Below, piece after piece: positions 47,793 to 56,516 of a stretch of 64,000 nucleotides of DNA. Below the pieces are notes generated by a model. That model saw nothing but the letters and a program-made list of their open reading frames with translations, searched no databases and was not told the origin of the DNA. The position numbers were made by a program, and so were the translations under genes. Origin of the DNA: JAVBQG01 sp031549185 (lineage in GTDB: Bacteria; Synergistota; Synergistia; Synergistales; Synergistaceae); the NCBI GenBank assembly GCA_031549185.1, contig JAVBQG010000058.1:1-64000 (forward strand), in the 5' to 3' direction. Every line of letters begins with the position of its first letter. Positions within the stretch are counted from its first letter, which is position 1.

Positions 47793-50378
47793 ATGACTGC
47801 AGCGCAGGGAGCGCTCGGGCTCGGTATCGTGTTGACGCTGCGGGACGAAGTGTCGAAGGGGTTGGACAAAATTCGCGCCAAGATGCAGGGCTTCGAAGGC
47901 GTCTCGAAGGACATGGTCGACAACTTCGACTCCGGGGCAAAACGGATGCTCGGTGGCATCGGGCTGGTCGTCGGCGGCGCCAAGATCATCAGCGCGGCGT
48001 TCGGCGAGCCACTTGCGGCGGCCGTACGCTTCGAATCGGTCATGGCGGACGTGAACAAGGTCGCCGACTTCACCAATCAGCAGTACAAGGAAATGTCCGC
48101 CGCGCTGGTCGAGATGTCTACCCGCATTCCCATGGCGGCCGAGGGACTGGGAGAGATTATGGCGGCAGCCGCACAGGCCGGTATCGCTAAAGAAGACCTC
48201 GTCGCGTTCACCGAGGACGCCGCGAAAATGGGCGTTGCCTTCGGTATCTCCGCGCAGGAGGCGGGTGACGCGATGGCCGGCTTGCGATCGATCTTCGACA
48301 TATCGCAAAATCAGGTCGTATCGCTCGGCGACGCCGTAAATCACCTCTCGAACAACATGAACGCCACCGCGTCCGACATTCTCAACTTCTTGAACCGCGC
48401 AGGGGGTATCGGTCGACAGGCGGGCATGAGCGCACAGCAGATCGCCGCTCTCGGCTCTACGTTCATCGATCTCAAGACGCCGCCGGAGACGGCCTCGCGC
48501 GCGGTCGCTTCGCTGATCATGAAGTTGACCACCGCTTCGACCGCGGGCAAAGACGCGCAAACGGCGTTCGAATCCCTGGGCCTCACCGGCGCCGGTATGG
48601 AAAAGGCGTTTAAGAAGGACGCCTCCGGCGCGATCACGGCGTTTCTCGACGCGGTGAACAAGTCCAAGGATCCGATCGGTGCGCTGAAGGCGATTGTCGG
48701 GGAGGGGTTTGCCGACGATATCGCGAAGCTTGCGTCGGGGAATGAGAAACTAAAAAAGGCCCTTGAAATGGTCGGCGTCGAGTCGCAGTACGCGGGCTCG
48801 ATGCTCGAGGAATATGAAACCAGAGCAAAGACGGTCGAGAACGCCCAGCAGATTTTGAACAACCGACTGGAGGCCATGAAGCTTCGACTCGGCAACGTCG
48901 CATTGCCGATTTACGGAAAGTTGGTCAGCTTCCTTGGCCTGATTGCCTTGTGGTTGGGGAAACTGCCCGAGCCGGCCTATCAAGTCATTGCCGCAGTCGC
49001 CGCTTTCAGCGGCATTTCACTGATCCTCTTCGGGGCATTGATGATGGTCGGCGGCGCGGTCAAGATGTGGCCCGTGTTTATGAGAGCGGCGCAGGCCGGA
49101 TTGTTGGCAGTACGGCAGGCGGCGGTGTTGACGACGACAACTCTTCTGCGAATGGCTATCCCCGTTTTGGCCTTGGTCGCCCTGAGTTATGCTGCTCGGC
49201 GCGCATGGGAGAAGAACTTCGGAGGTATCCGCGATTTCGTCACGGCCATCGTGGCGGGTTTCAACATGGCGGTTGCGGCTGGGACTGATGGAATCTCGAA
49301 AGTCGATGCGGCGACCGCGAAGAAGCTGCAGGAGTTGGGATTGTGGGACTTTGCGGTTACCGCCGGGAAGGTTTTTTATCGCGTCAGGCTGTTTCTGCTA
49401 GGACTCCTGGAAGGGTTCAAGGCATTCTGGGGAAGCCTGAAAACCGGCTACATCATTCTGCGGGAAATTTTCGACCCCGTGCTTTCACGAGGGAAAGACC
49501 TTCTCGGCATCTTCGGCCTTATGGACGGCGCCGCCTCGTCGAACTCCAAATCGTGGAAAGAGTGGGGGGAGATCCTCGGCAAGTGGATTCCTCTGATCTT
49601 CGGCGTTGTCGCAGCCTTCAAGATCGCTACGTTGGCGGTCAAGGTTTTCAACCTGGTATGCGGAATGAATCCGACTTTGCGTATCGCCACCCTCGTCATC
49701 GGAGCGATTGCCCTGATGATTTATCATTGGGACTTCTTTGGGGGATACGTCAAAGCGATCTGGAACGGCATCGTTCAGCTCATTTCAGGCATCGCGCTGT
49801 TTTTCAGCGGCATATGGAAGATGATCTGCGGAATTTGGCAGGGAGATATTGACCTGTTCAAAGAAGGGTTCACCTCGGTATTTGAAGGCTTGAAGGGTGT
49901 CGTGCAGGGGTGGGTCAACTTCGCAAACGCCCTGATCGCCCCGATTTTGGACGGTATCAACTGGGTTCTCGAAAAGATGGGAATCATCGACAGCAAACGT
50001 CATAACCAGGCTTTGGTCGAGACTGTCGAGAAAATGGACATTCCGGCGACGGCAAAACAAGAGTTATTGGGTATTGCCGACACGGTGGACGCGGATACCG
50101 CACGGCAAATGAATAAACAATTCATGGCCTATACTCCGCCGGCGCGCGACCCGCAAGCGGCTCCGTTGGCGGCTACGTCGCTGAAAGGTGCGTCAGCCCA
50201 AAACGCCCGAGCACTGGCGACCATGGCGCAAACAGCTGGACAGATACCTGTGGTACAGACAGAAGCTAACGTTACTGTTGAACCCTCGAAAACCGATGTG
50301 TACCTTGATAATGTCAAAATCGGCGAGGCCGTGACACGCTGGCAGGGGAAACAGAACGTGCGAATGGGGCGCGGATGA
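47793..50378 (+). CDS. tail tape measure protein
   Basis: 861 residues. The N-terminal half is a TP901-type tape-measure domain (AALVEMSTRIPMAAEGLGEI, ITAFLDAVNKSKDPIGALKA), and the middle has several hydrophobic helices (SLILFGALMMVGGAVKMWP, LVIGAIALMIY). These are usual for proteins that fill the tube and form a channel. The length sets the tail length. ATG at 47793 after GGGGGGA. Confidence 0.9.
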   Translation: MTAAQGALGLGIVLTLRDEVSKGLDKIRAKMQGFEGVSKDMVDNFDSGAKRMLGGIGLVVGGAKIISAAFGEPLAAAVRFESVMADVNKVADFTNQQYKEMSAALVEMSTRIPMAAEGLGEIMAAAAQAGIAKEDLVAFTEDAAKMGVAFGISAQEAGDAMAGLRSIFDISQNQVVSLGDAVNHLSNNMNATASDILNFLNRAGGIGRQAGMSAQQIAALGSTFIDLKTPPETASRAVASLIMKLTTASTAGKDAQTAFESLGLTGAGMEKAFKKDASGAITAFLDAVNKSKDPIGALKAIVGEGFADDIAKLASGNEKLKKALEMVGVESQYAGSMLEEYETRAKTVENAQQILNNRLEAMKLRLGNVALPIYGKLVSFLGLIALWLGKLPEPAYQVIAAVAAFSGISLILFGALMMVGGAVKMWPVFMRAAQAGLLAVRQAAVLTTTTLLRMAIPVLALVALSYAARRAWEKNFGGIRDFVTAIVAGFNMAVAAGTDGISKVDAATAKKLQELGLWDFAVTAGKVFYRVRLFLLGLLEGFKAFWGSLKTGYIILREIFDPVLSRGKDLLGIFGLMDGAASSNSKSWKEWGEILGKWIPLIFGVVAAFKIATLAVKVFNLVCGMNPTLRIATLVIGAIALMIYHWDFFGGYVKAIWNGIVQLISGIALFFSGIWKMICGIWQGDIDLFKEGFTSVFEGLKGVVQGWVNFANALIAPILDGINWVLEKMGIIDSKRHNQALVETVEKMDIPATAKQELLGIADTVDADTARQMNKQFMAYTPPARDPQAAPLAATSLKGASAQNARALATMAQTAGQIPVVQTEANVTVEPSKTDVYLDNVKIGEAVTRWQGKQNVRMGRG

Positions 50379-50379
50379 C

Positions 50380-50853
50380 ATGAGCGGACGTACTGAAACC
50401 ACAGGAATGCTCGTGGACGTCGACGACGGCTCGCGCCTGGAGTGGGAGTTCAATCCGGAGAGCTTCGTCGATTCCGACGAGGCGAATTTCGCCAGGATCG
50501 GCATCCCCGGGATGTCGCATCCCCGAATTCAGTTCTCATCCGGCGGGGAGCGCACGCTTTCGTTCGTCCTGCGGTTGCACTACTCGCGGAACAAGGATGT
50601 CGCGGCCGCGATCCGCAAACTGCGCTCCTGGCTTTACGCGGAGTATTCGGGCGGGCGTCTCGCGAAAGCTCCACACAGATTGCTCGTGCAGTATGGCGGC
50701 AACTGGGAGGATGAAAAATGGGTGTTGACGAAGGTCGCGGTCGGTTATCAACGCTTCGACCGGGAAGGGAATCCGCTTCTGTCCGACGTGGCGGTCGAGC
50801 TACTCGAATACATTGAAGAGTCGAGGGGTATGCGGGAGGTGGCAGGCAGATGA
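50380..50853 (+). CDS. baseplate/tube initiator protein (CIS-tube-like)
   Basis: 157 residues. The start DVDDGSRLEWEFNPESFVDS and FSSGGERTLSFVLRLHYSRN fit the proteins at the tube-baseplate boundary of contractile injection systems. Coupled by overlap to the LysM-like gene that follows. Confidence 0.7.
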   Translation: MSGRTETTGMLVDVDDGSRLEWEFNPESFVDSDEANFARIGIPGMSHPRIQFSSGGERTLSFVLRLHYSRNKDVAAAIRKLRSWLYAEYSGGRLAKAPHRLLVQYGGNWEDEKWVLTKVAVGYQRFDREGNPLLSDVAVELLEYIEESRGMREVAGR

Positions 50854-51149
50854 AAATATCGCCGACAAGCCGACACAATTACTCGGTCCTCTATCGAAGC
50901 AAAGATGGCGATTTCCTCGGCACCAGGCCGCCGGTCAAGATCCCCGCTTCGGACAAAGACCAGTTTCACCGGGTCACGCAGAGTGACGTCAACCGCATCG
51001 ACCTGCTGGCGTACCGCTATTACGGTGACTGCAACCTCTGGTGGCTGATCGCGGAGGCGAACAACGTCTCGAATCCCCTGCAGCTCGAGGTCGGCGTTGT
51101 GTTGCGGATTCCCTCGCAGGAGACGATCCAGATGAGGATAATCCGATGA
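50850..51149 (+). CDS. LysM-like baseplate protein
   Basis: 99 residues. RIDLLAYRYYGDCNLWWLIA, then LEVGVVLRIP, is the LysM-like pattern of gp53/gpX-type baseplate proteins that bind the hub. Coupled to both neighbours by overlaps. Confidence 0.78.
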   Translation: MKISPTSRHNYSVLYRSKDGDFLGTRPPVKIPASDKDQFHRVTQSDVNRIDLLAYRYYGDCNLWWLIAEANNVSNPLQLEVGVVLRIPSQETIQMRIIR

Positions 51150-52315
51150 GCAGCGTTTACGAGCCGATCCGCATCATCGAGATCGACGGGAAGATGTTGC
51201 CGCAGGACATCTCCGACAAGGTCGAACAGTTCTCCTACGAGGACCACGAGGACAAGCTCGACGAGCTGAAGCTCACCATCGTCGACGCGCCGATCGAACT
51301 CTGCGATCACCCCATGCTGCAGGAGGGCAGGGATGTCAGAGCGCGGTGGGGCTACATAGGGAATCTCTCGGAGATGCGGACCTGCACGATCAAGGAGATC
51401 GATTACAGCTTCCCGGAGGACGGCATGCCGCGAATCGACATCGTGGCGTACGGGAAGGGACACAAGCTCACCGGGCGCTCCGCCCGCACCTGCTGGAGCA
51501 ATAAAAAACTGGAGAGCGTCATCTCCGACATCGCGAAGAAGCACAACTTTACCCCGGTGATCGACATCCCTGGCGACGCGACGCGGGAATTTGTCTCCCA
51601 GGGCGGGAAGAACGACATGGAATTCCTGCGCGGGCTTGCCGAAGAGATGGGCTGCAAGATGTGGGTCAAAAACGACGAGCTCCACTTCGAGCCCAACCTG
51701 ACGGCCTCACCGGCGCTGACCTTCCGCTATCGGGAGGAAGCGCAGGGCTCGCTCATCTCCTTCAACGTCACCGCCAACGCGGAGAAAGGGAAAGGAACGG
51801 GGCTCGAAACCGAGAAGGCGGGCATCGATCCACTGACCAAAAAACCGTTTCAGGAAACCGCGACCGCTCGGGACGAGGGCATCACCATCAACCTCGACAC
51901 CGGCCGCAAGGAGCAGGAAACACCGCTCGCGCAGCGCCACGACGAGAGCGGGAATGCGAAGTCGACACCCTCTCATACCAAACAGGAAGCCAAACAAGAA
52001 GCGCGCGGGCAGGTACAGACCTCGGGTATGGGCACCGTCGAGGCGAGAGCGGAGATCATCGGGAACCCGCACATCAAGGCGAAGGACTCGATTCGGATCG
52101 AGAACGTTTCGAAAAAACTGTCCGGCGTCTGGCGAGTGAAGAAGGTCACACACTCCTTTACGGACGACAAATACACCTGCAGCCTGGAGGTCGTGCGCAG
52201 CGATACGAATACCGACTCCAGTGGCATGAATGGGACCGGAGGAGCGGGCGGCAAAGGGAAAAATGTCGACCCCGCCGCAGGGAGGCCTACGCAGATCGAA
52301 GTGGATTTGAAGTGA
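51146..52315 (+). CDS. baseplate hub protein (gpD-like)
   Basis: 389 residues of the P2 gpD/late-control group. IDYSFPEDGMPRIDIVAYGK, GRSARTCWSNKKLESVISDI and LRGLAEEMGCKMWVKNDEL match, and a polar linker precedes the last domain (VSKKLSGVWRVKKVTHSFTD). Forms the hub that holds the spike. ATG at 51146. Confidence 0.85.
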   Translation: MSSVYEPIRIIEIDGKMLPQDISDKVEQFSYEDHEDKLDELKLTIVDAPIELCDHPMLQEGRDVRARWGYIGNLSEMRTCTIKEIDYSFPEDGMPRIDIVAYGKGHKLTGRSARTCWSNKKLESVISDIAKKHNFTPVIDIPGDATREFVSQGGKNDMEFLRGLAEEMGCKMWVKNDELHFEPNLTASPALTFRYREEAQGSLISFNVTANAEKGKGTGLETEKAGIDPLTKKPFQETATARDEGITINLDTGRKEQETPLAQRHDESGNAKSTPSHTKQEAKQEARGQVQTSGMGTVEARAEIIGNPHIKAKDSIRIENVSKKLSGVWRVKKVTHSFTDDKYTCSLEVVRSDTNTDSSGMNGTGGAGGKGKNVDPAAGRPTQIEVDLK

Positions 52316-52327
52316 GGAGGGGTTGCG

Positions 52328-52834
52328 TTGGATGATTTTGCACTGGCCGGTCCCCACCGGGGGATCGTCGAGGACAACGCCGATCCTCTGAAGATCGGAA
52401 GGTTGAAGGTGCGCGTCGCAGCCGCCTACGGTAATCAGCCGACCAAAGATATCCCCTGGGCGTGGCCCTGTCTGGCCTACGGCGGAATGCCGCAGATGGC
52501 GCTTTATGCCGTTCCCGAAAAGGGGGCGGGCGTCTGGGTCGAATTTCAGTGGAAGGACGGGAAACCGGACCCGACGCATCCCGTGTGGAAGGGCATCTGG
52601 ATCGCGGAGGGGGAGACGCCCGAAGAGGTGGAGGGTTCTCCCGAAGACGCGCACCACTACAAAGTTTTCAAGACGACGTGCGGGCATTCGCTCACCTTCT
52701 GCGACAAGCCCGGCGAGGAGTACATCTTCATCAAGCACGGAACCGCGAAACAATTCATCCTGCTGGACAAGGATGGGAACATCATCGATCGTTCGCGCAA
52801 GGGCGGCAAGGTTCGCCTGAACCCGAACATCTAA
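52328..52834 (+). CDS. baseplate spike protein, gp5/VgrG OB-fold
   Basis: 168 residues. The OB-fold core reads RGIVEDNADPLKIGRLKVRV, WAWPCLAYGG, GVWVEFQWKDGKPDPTHPVW and KTTCGHSLTFCDKPGEE. No lysozyme domain is present. TTG start after GGAGGGG. The PAAR-like tip gene follows. Confidence 0.85.
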   Translation: MDDFALAGPHRGIVEDNADPLKIGRLKVRVAAAYGNQPTKDIPWAWPCLAYGGMPQMALYAVPEKGAGVWVEFQWKDGKPDPTHPVWKGIWIAEGETPEEVEGSPEDAHHYKVFKTTCGHSLTFCDKPGEEYIFIKHGTAKQFILLDKDGNIIDRSRKGGKVRLNPNI

Positions 52835-52847
52835 GGGGGCGATCTTC

Positions 52848-53216
52848 GTGCCGAGCGTTACGCGTATATCAGATTCAACTGTGGGGATTTGCGATAAGTC
52901 GATCCCGGACTGCTGTCCCCACGGAAGAAGCGGAACGAACGGCACCGGCAGGCAGGATGTCGAGGTGAACGACAACCTGATTCACTGTCTTACCGACACC
53001 GGTCCCTGCAATTGCCCTCATGGCGGAACATTTGAATCGTCACAGGGCTGCGGCGACGTCGACGCCAACGAACTGCCGGTCACGCTGGTGGGACACGAAA
53101 CGGTTTGCATGAGCTGCGGAAAATCAGGAAGTCACGTCACGGGGAGCCCGGACGTAATCGTAGGGGAGGGATTTGCGGATGTGGAAGGGACCGTCATACC
53201 CGCTGCGCTCCGGTGA
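52848..53216 (+). CDS. PAAR-like spike tip protein
   Basis: 122 residues with eight or more cysteines and histidines in PAAR-type hairpins (CCPHGRSGTNGTGR, HCLTDTGPCNCPHGG, GHETVCMSCGKSGSH). It should sharpen the spike with a bound metal ion. GTG start. Overlaps the gp25-like gene. Confidence 0.75.
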   Translation: MPSVTRISDSTVGICDKSIPDCCPHGRSGTNGTGRQDVEVNDNLIHCLTDTGPCNCPHGGTFESSQGCGDVDANELPVTLVGHETVCMSCGKSGSHVTGSPDVIVGEGFADVEGTVIPAALR

Positions 53217-53571
53217 GTACGGGCTGTTCGAGACGAAGACGGATTGTGATCTGATTCAGGGAAACATTCTGCAAATATTGGGAACTTACCGGGGGGAGCG
53301 AGTCATGCTTCCCCTTTTTGGTTCTTGGGTGCGCGACTTCGTTCACGATCCGACGGACGACGTCACGCTCAGGCTCCTGCGGGTGGAGATCGTCGACGCC
53401 ATCAAGATGTGGGAGCCCCGCGTCGTTCTCCTCGAGGCTCGGCTTCAGGGTGTACCGGAGAAGTTCGAAGTGCACGCGCATCTGCGGTACAGGCTGAACG
53501 GTACCGATGAGGAGAAGACATTCAGCCTGACGATCGACAGGAAGGGAGGGGTGAGCCTGTGGCAGGGTTGA
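53179..53571 (+). CDS. baseplate wedge protein gp25/gpW-like
   Basis: 130 residues. CDLIQGNILQILGTYRGERV, MLPLFGSWVRDFVHDPTD and a C-terminal strand pair are the gp25 hallmarks. It joins wedge and sheath. ATG at 53179; overlaps both neighbours. Confidence 0.88.
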   Translation: MWKGPSYPLRSGEYGLFETKTDCDLIQGNILQILGTYRGERVMLPLFGSWVRDFVHDPTDDVTLRLLRVEIVDAIKMWEPRVVLLEARLQGVPEKFEVHAHLRYRLNGTDEEKTFSLTIDRKGGVSLWQG

Positions 53572-55016
53572 AGCGATTTCAGTACGTCGGCAAGGATTAC
53601 GAGGCAATCGTCGAAGATTGCGTCCGACAGATCAAAGAAAAACACCCCGACAAGTGGAACGATTTTTACGAGGACAGCACTGGGATGATGCTGGTCGAAC
53701 TCTTCGCATACGTCACCGACCTGCTGCTTTTCTACCTGGAAAGGCAGGGGAACGAAACCTTCCTCTCGACGGCGCAGGAGCGGCAAAACCTGATCAACCT
53801 GTGCAAGCTGATCGCGTACCAGGTCGCCGGTGGGCAATGCGCGCAGACGGACGTCGAATTCTCGCACGACCCGCCTCACGCGCTGGACATCGTCCTCCCC
53901 AAAGGTTTCCCGCTGGAGACGCGCGGGGGCGTTTTGTTCGAGACGCAGGAGGAAGCGATCCTGCCGGCCGGAGAGACTGTCGTTCGCGTTCCGGCGATTG
54001 AGGGAGAAACGGTCGGGGAGCAGATTGGCGTGTCCGATGGAAGTGCCCTTCAGGAGTTCTATCTGTCGCGCGTCGGCGTTGTCCAACTGATTTCCCTTCA
54101 CGTCGGCGCGCACGAGTGGCAGGCAGTCGACAGCGTAGCAGACAAGCTGATCGACGACGCCGTTTTTATGGTGGAACTCGACGCTTGGGGCCGCGCGCGC
54201 GTCGCTTTCGGGGACGGGACGAGCGGCCGAATTCCTGGGAAGGACGAAAAGATAACCGTGCGCTACCGGCTTGGCGGAGGCATCCGGGGAAACGTGGCCG
54301 CTGACACGATCACCGAAATGCGCGACATTGTGACGGACGTCGAGGGAAACCGGGTCACAGTCAAAGTGACGAATCCCGTCGCCGCTGCTGGCGGCACCGA
54401 ACCCGAGAGCGCGGATCGGATTAAAGTGTGGGCGCCGCGCCACTACGAGACGCAGAATCGCTGCGTTACGCAAGGTGACTACGAGGCAAAAGCGATGACG
54501 TTCAGGGATCCGGATGCCGGCGGCTTTGCCAAAGCACGCGCCTTCTGCCGGGAGCGATCCGGAGAGGCGAACGTGATCCGCTACTACGTGCTGGCTCACT
54601 CCAACGATTCGAAAAAAGTCGCCCTCGCGCCGCAAGCATTGAAGGACTCCTTTCTCGCTTATATCGATAAGTACAAGATGCTGACCAACTGGATCGAAAT
54701 CGACGACGGTACATGGAAGGAGGTCAACGTCAAGGGGATCGTCTTGATGGCGAACGGCTTCGACGCCGACAAATTGCTCTCCGATCTCAACGAGCGCGTC
54801 GCAGCGCTCTTGAAGATGGAGGAGCGGGCGATGGGCGATCCGCTGCGAATCTCTGATCTGTACGCGGTGCTCGACGGCACGGAGGGCGTCGTTCACGTCG
54901 AACTGACGACCCCGACGGCGACCGTTGCGGCTGCCAAAAACGAGCTTCTGGTACTCGGTTCTGTGGAGCTGAAGATCGAGACCGAGGGGGCGGGGACCAG
55001 TGGGAAGAATTGGTGA
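53559..55016 (+). CDS. baseplate J-like protein
   Basis: 485 residues of the P2 gpJ/T4 gp6 group. LVELFAYVTDLLLFYLERQG and GFPLETRGGVLFETQEEAIL are typical, as are the middle block FGDGTSGRIPGKDEKITVRY and ESADRIKVWAPRHYETQNRC. Builds the baseplate wedge. GTG start coupled to gp25. Confidence 0.9.
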   Translation: MAGLKRFQYVGKDYEAIVEDCVRQIKEKHPDKWNDFYEDSTGMMLVELFAYVTDLLLFYLERQGNETFLSTAQERQNLINLCKLIAYQVAGGQCAQTDVEFSHDPPHALDIVLPKGFPLETRGGVLFETQEEAILPAGETVVRVPAIEGETVGEQIGVSDGSALQEFYLSRVGVVQLISLHVGAHEWQAVDSVADKLIDDAVFMVELDAWGRARVAFGDGTSGRIPGKDEKITVRYRLGGGIRGNVAADTITEMRDIVTDVEGNRVTVKVTNPVAAAGGTEPESADRIKVWAPRHYETQNRCVTQGDYEAKAMTFRDPDAGGFAKARAFCRERSGEANVIRYYVLAHSNDSKKVALAPQALKDSFLAYIDKYKMLTNWIEIDDGTWKEVNVKGIVLMANGFDADKLLSDLNERVAALLKMEERAMGDPLRISDLYAVLDGTEGVVHVELTTPTATVAAAKNELLVLGSVELKIETEGAGTSGKNW

Positions 55017-55986
55017 TCTGATACCCGCTCTGTACCACGGCGACGAAAACGAACTTCTGGGGTTCAACAAGGCACTCGAACCGGAGATCGATTTTCTTGA
55101 ACAGAAAATTCGAGAACTCCCAAGCCTTGCCGATGTCGATCGCTGTCCCGACAGGTTTTTGCCCTATTTGGCAGCCGTTACGAATTGCCCGCTGGTGGGA
55201 AAGGACCCGAAATATTGGCGCCAGCAAATTCGCAACTGGCCCTGGCTATTGAAGATCAAGGGCACAGAGGAAAGCCTGATCGTATTTCTGAACGCCGTGG
55301 GTGCGGAAAAATACACCATCCGCACGTGGTTCCGCGACGCGGGCGGGGCGTACGTCGAAAAGAAGCCGGAGGGCGAACCGTATTACAACCAGGTCGACGG
55401 GCTCTGGTACAACATCCGGACCCATTATTTCAGCGTCGAGGTCGTCCTCGGCTGGGATTTTGTCGTCGGGCAGGACTATTACTGGACGGTCGACGAGATC
55501 AAAGAAAAGCTCGGTCCCTGGTTCGAGCGTGCGAAACCTTTCCACGCCGAACTCTTGAACATGCTGATTCTCCCACCGCCGCCGGATCGCCCGGGGCACC
55601 GCTGCCGCTGGGACTGGTGCACATGGGATCACGGGACACGGCACGCTTACGACTGGGAGATGGGAGAGGTCGAGGAAGAGCTGTTGCCCGAAACGGAGTT
55701 GTTGCTGGGGCGCAGCCTTTGCCTCGGGACGGAAGGTTTATACGCCCGCGGGCGCTGTTGGGACGCCTCCAAATGGGACGACGGTCTGATGCACGGGATT
55801 CGCGATTTCGGCGGAACGGTCGTGATATCTGCCGTCCTTTCAGACCGCGACGAGTGCATGGAAGAGCACAAGCCGATCCACAAGTGGCACGCGCATCGCA
55901 CGTGGCGCTGCGGCGGCACGTGGCGCGCGAGTTGCGATGAAGGCAGCGCCGTACAACATCCCGGCGTTTGGACATTCGAAGACTGA
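55000..55986 (+). CDS. baseplate/tail protein I (gpI-like)
   Basis: 328 residues. LGFNKALEPEIDFLEQKIRE and RCPDRFLPYLAAVTNCPLVG are the gpI-type start, followed by WLLKIKGTEESLIVFLNAVG. The last 130 residues are rich in Trp, Cys and His (RCRWDWCTWDHGTRHAYDWE) and are probably a host-specific extension. GTG start. Confidence 0.82.
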   Translation: MGRIGDLIPALYHGDENELLGFNKALEPEIDFLEQKIRELPSLADVDRCPDRFLPYLAAVTNCPLVGKDPKYWRQQIRNWPWLLKIKGTEESLIVFLNAVGAEKYTIRTWFRDAGGAYVEKKPEGEPYYNQVDGLWYNIRTHYFSVEVVLGWDFVVGQDYYWTVDEIKEKLGPWFERAKPFHAELLNMLILPPPPDRPGHRCRWDWCTWDHGTRHAYDWEMGEVEEELLPETELLLGRSLCLGTEGLYARGRCWDASKWDDGLMHGIRDFGGTVVISAVLSDRDECMEEHKPIHKWHAHRTWRCGGTWRASCDEGSAVQHPGVWTFED

Positions 55987-56009
55987 CACAAAGGAGTTGA
56001 GAGGCCGAC

Positions 56010-56498
56010 ATGAGCATCATTACATACGCCGGACGCTCCGCCATCGCGGAAGCGATTCTGAAGCAGCCGATCCATCTGGCGATCGGCGACGGAGGCGGCG
56101 ATTGGGGGGAGTCGCCGCCGCAATTGGATTATGACGCGACTGCTTTGATGAGAGAGATCGGACGGAAAGCCCTGCACAGGGGCTTTTTCGTTTATCCGGA
56201 CGTCGATGGGGAGTTCGTTCTTCCCGGGGATCGAAAATTCACGGCATCCCTGACTCCGACACGACACCTCTACCTTCAATTCTTGTTTGACTACAACGAG
56301 GGGATCGAAGCTTACGTCCGGGAGATCGGGATTTTCATCGGGACGACCGTAAAACCCGGGTTGCCGGGCACGCAAACCTTTTTCACGCCGGACGATATCG
56401 AGAAACCGGGAACGCTCCTGTTTCTCAACTACCCCAAAGACCCGGAGAAGTACAACCCGACAAAGCGGGGCGGCTACGAACAGGTGCTCTCATTCTAA
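56010..56498 (+). CDS. tail fibre-associated protein
   Basis: 162 residues. YAGRSAIAEAILKQPIHLAI and YNEGIEAYVREIGIFIGTTV resemble the N-terminal domains by which fibres attach to the baseplate. Placed before the large fibre. AAAGGAGTTGAGAG upstream of the ATG. Confidence 0.6.
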   Translation: MSIITYAGRSAIAEAILKQPIHLAIGDGGGDWGESPPQLDYDATALMREIGRKALHRGFFVYPDVDGEFVLPGDRKFTASLTPTRHLYLQFLFDYNEGIEAYVREIGIFIGTTVKPGLPGTQTFFTPDDIEKPGTLLFLNYPKDPEKYNPTKRGGYEQVLSF

Positions 56499-56516
56499 AC
56501 GCAAGGGGGAGGAAGA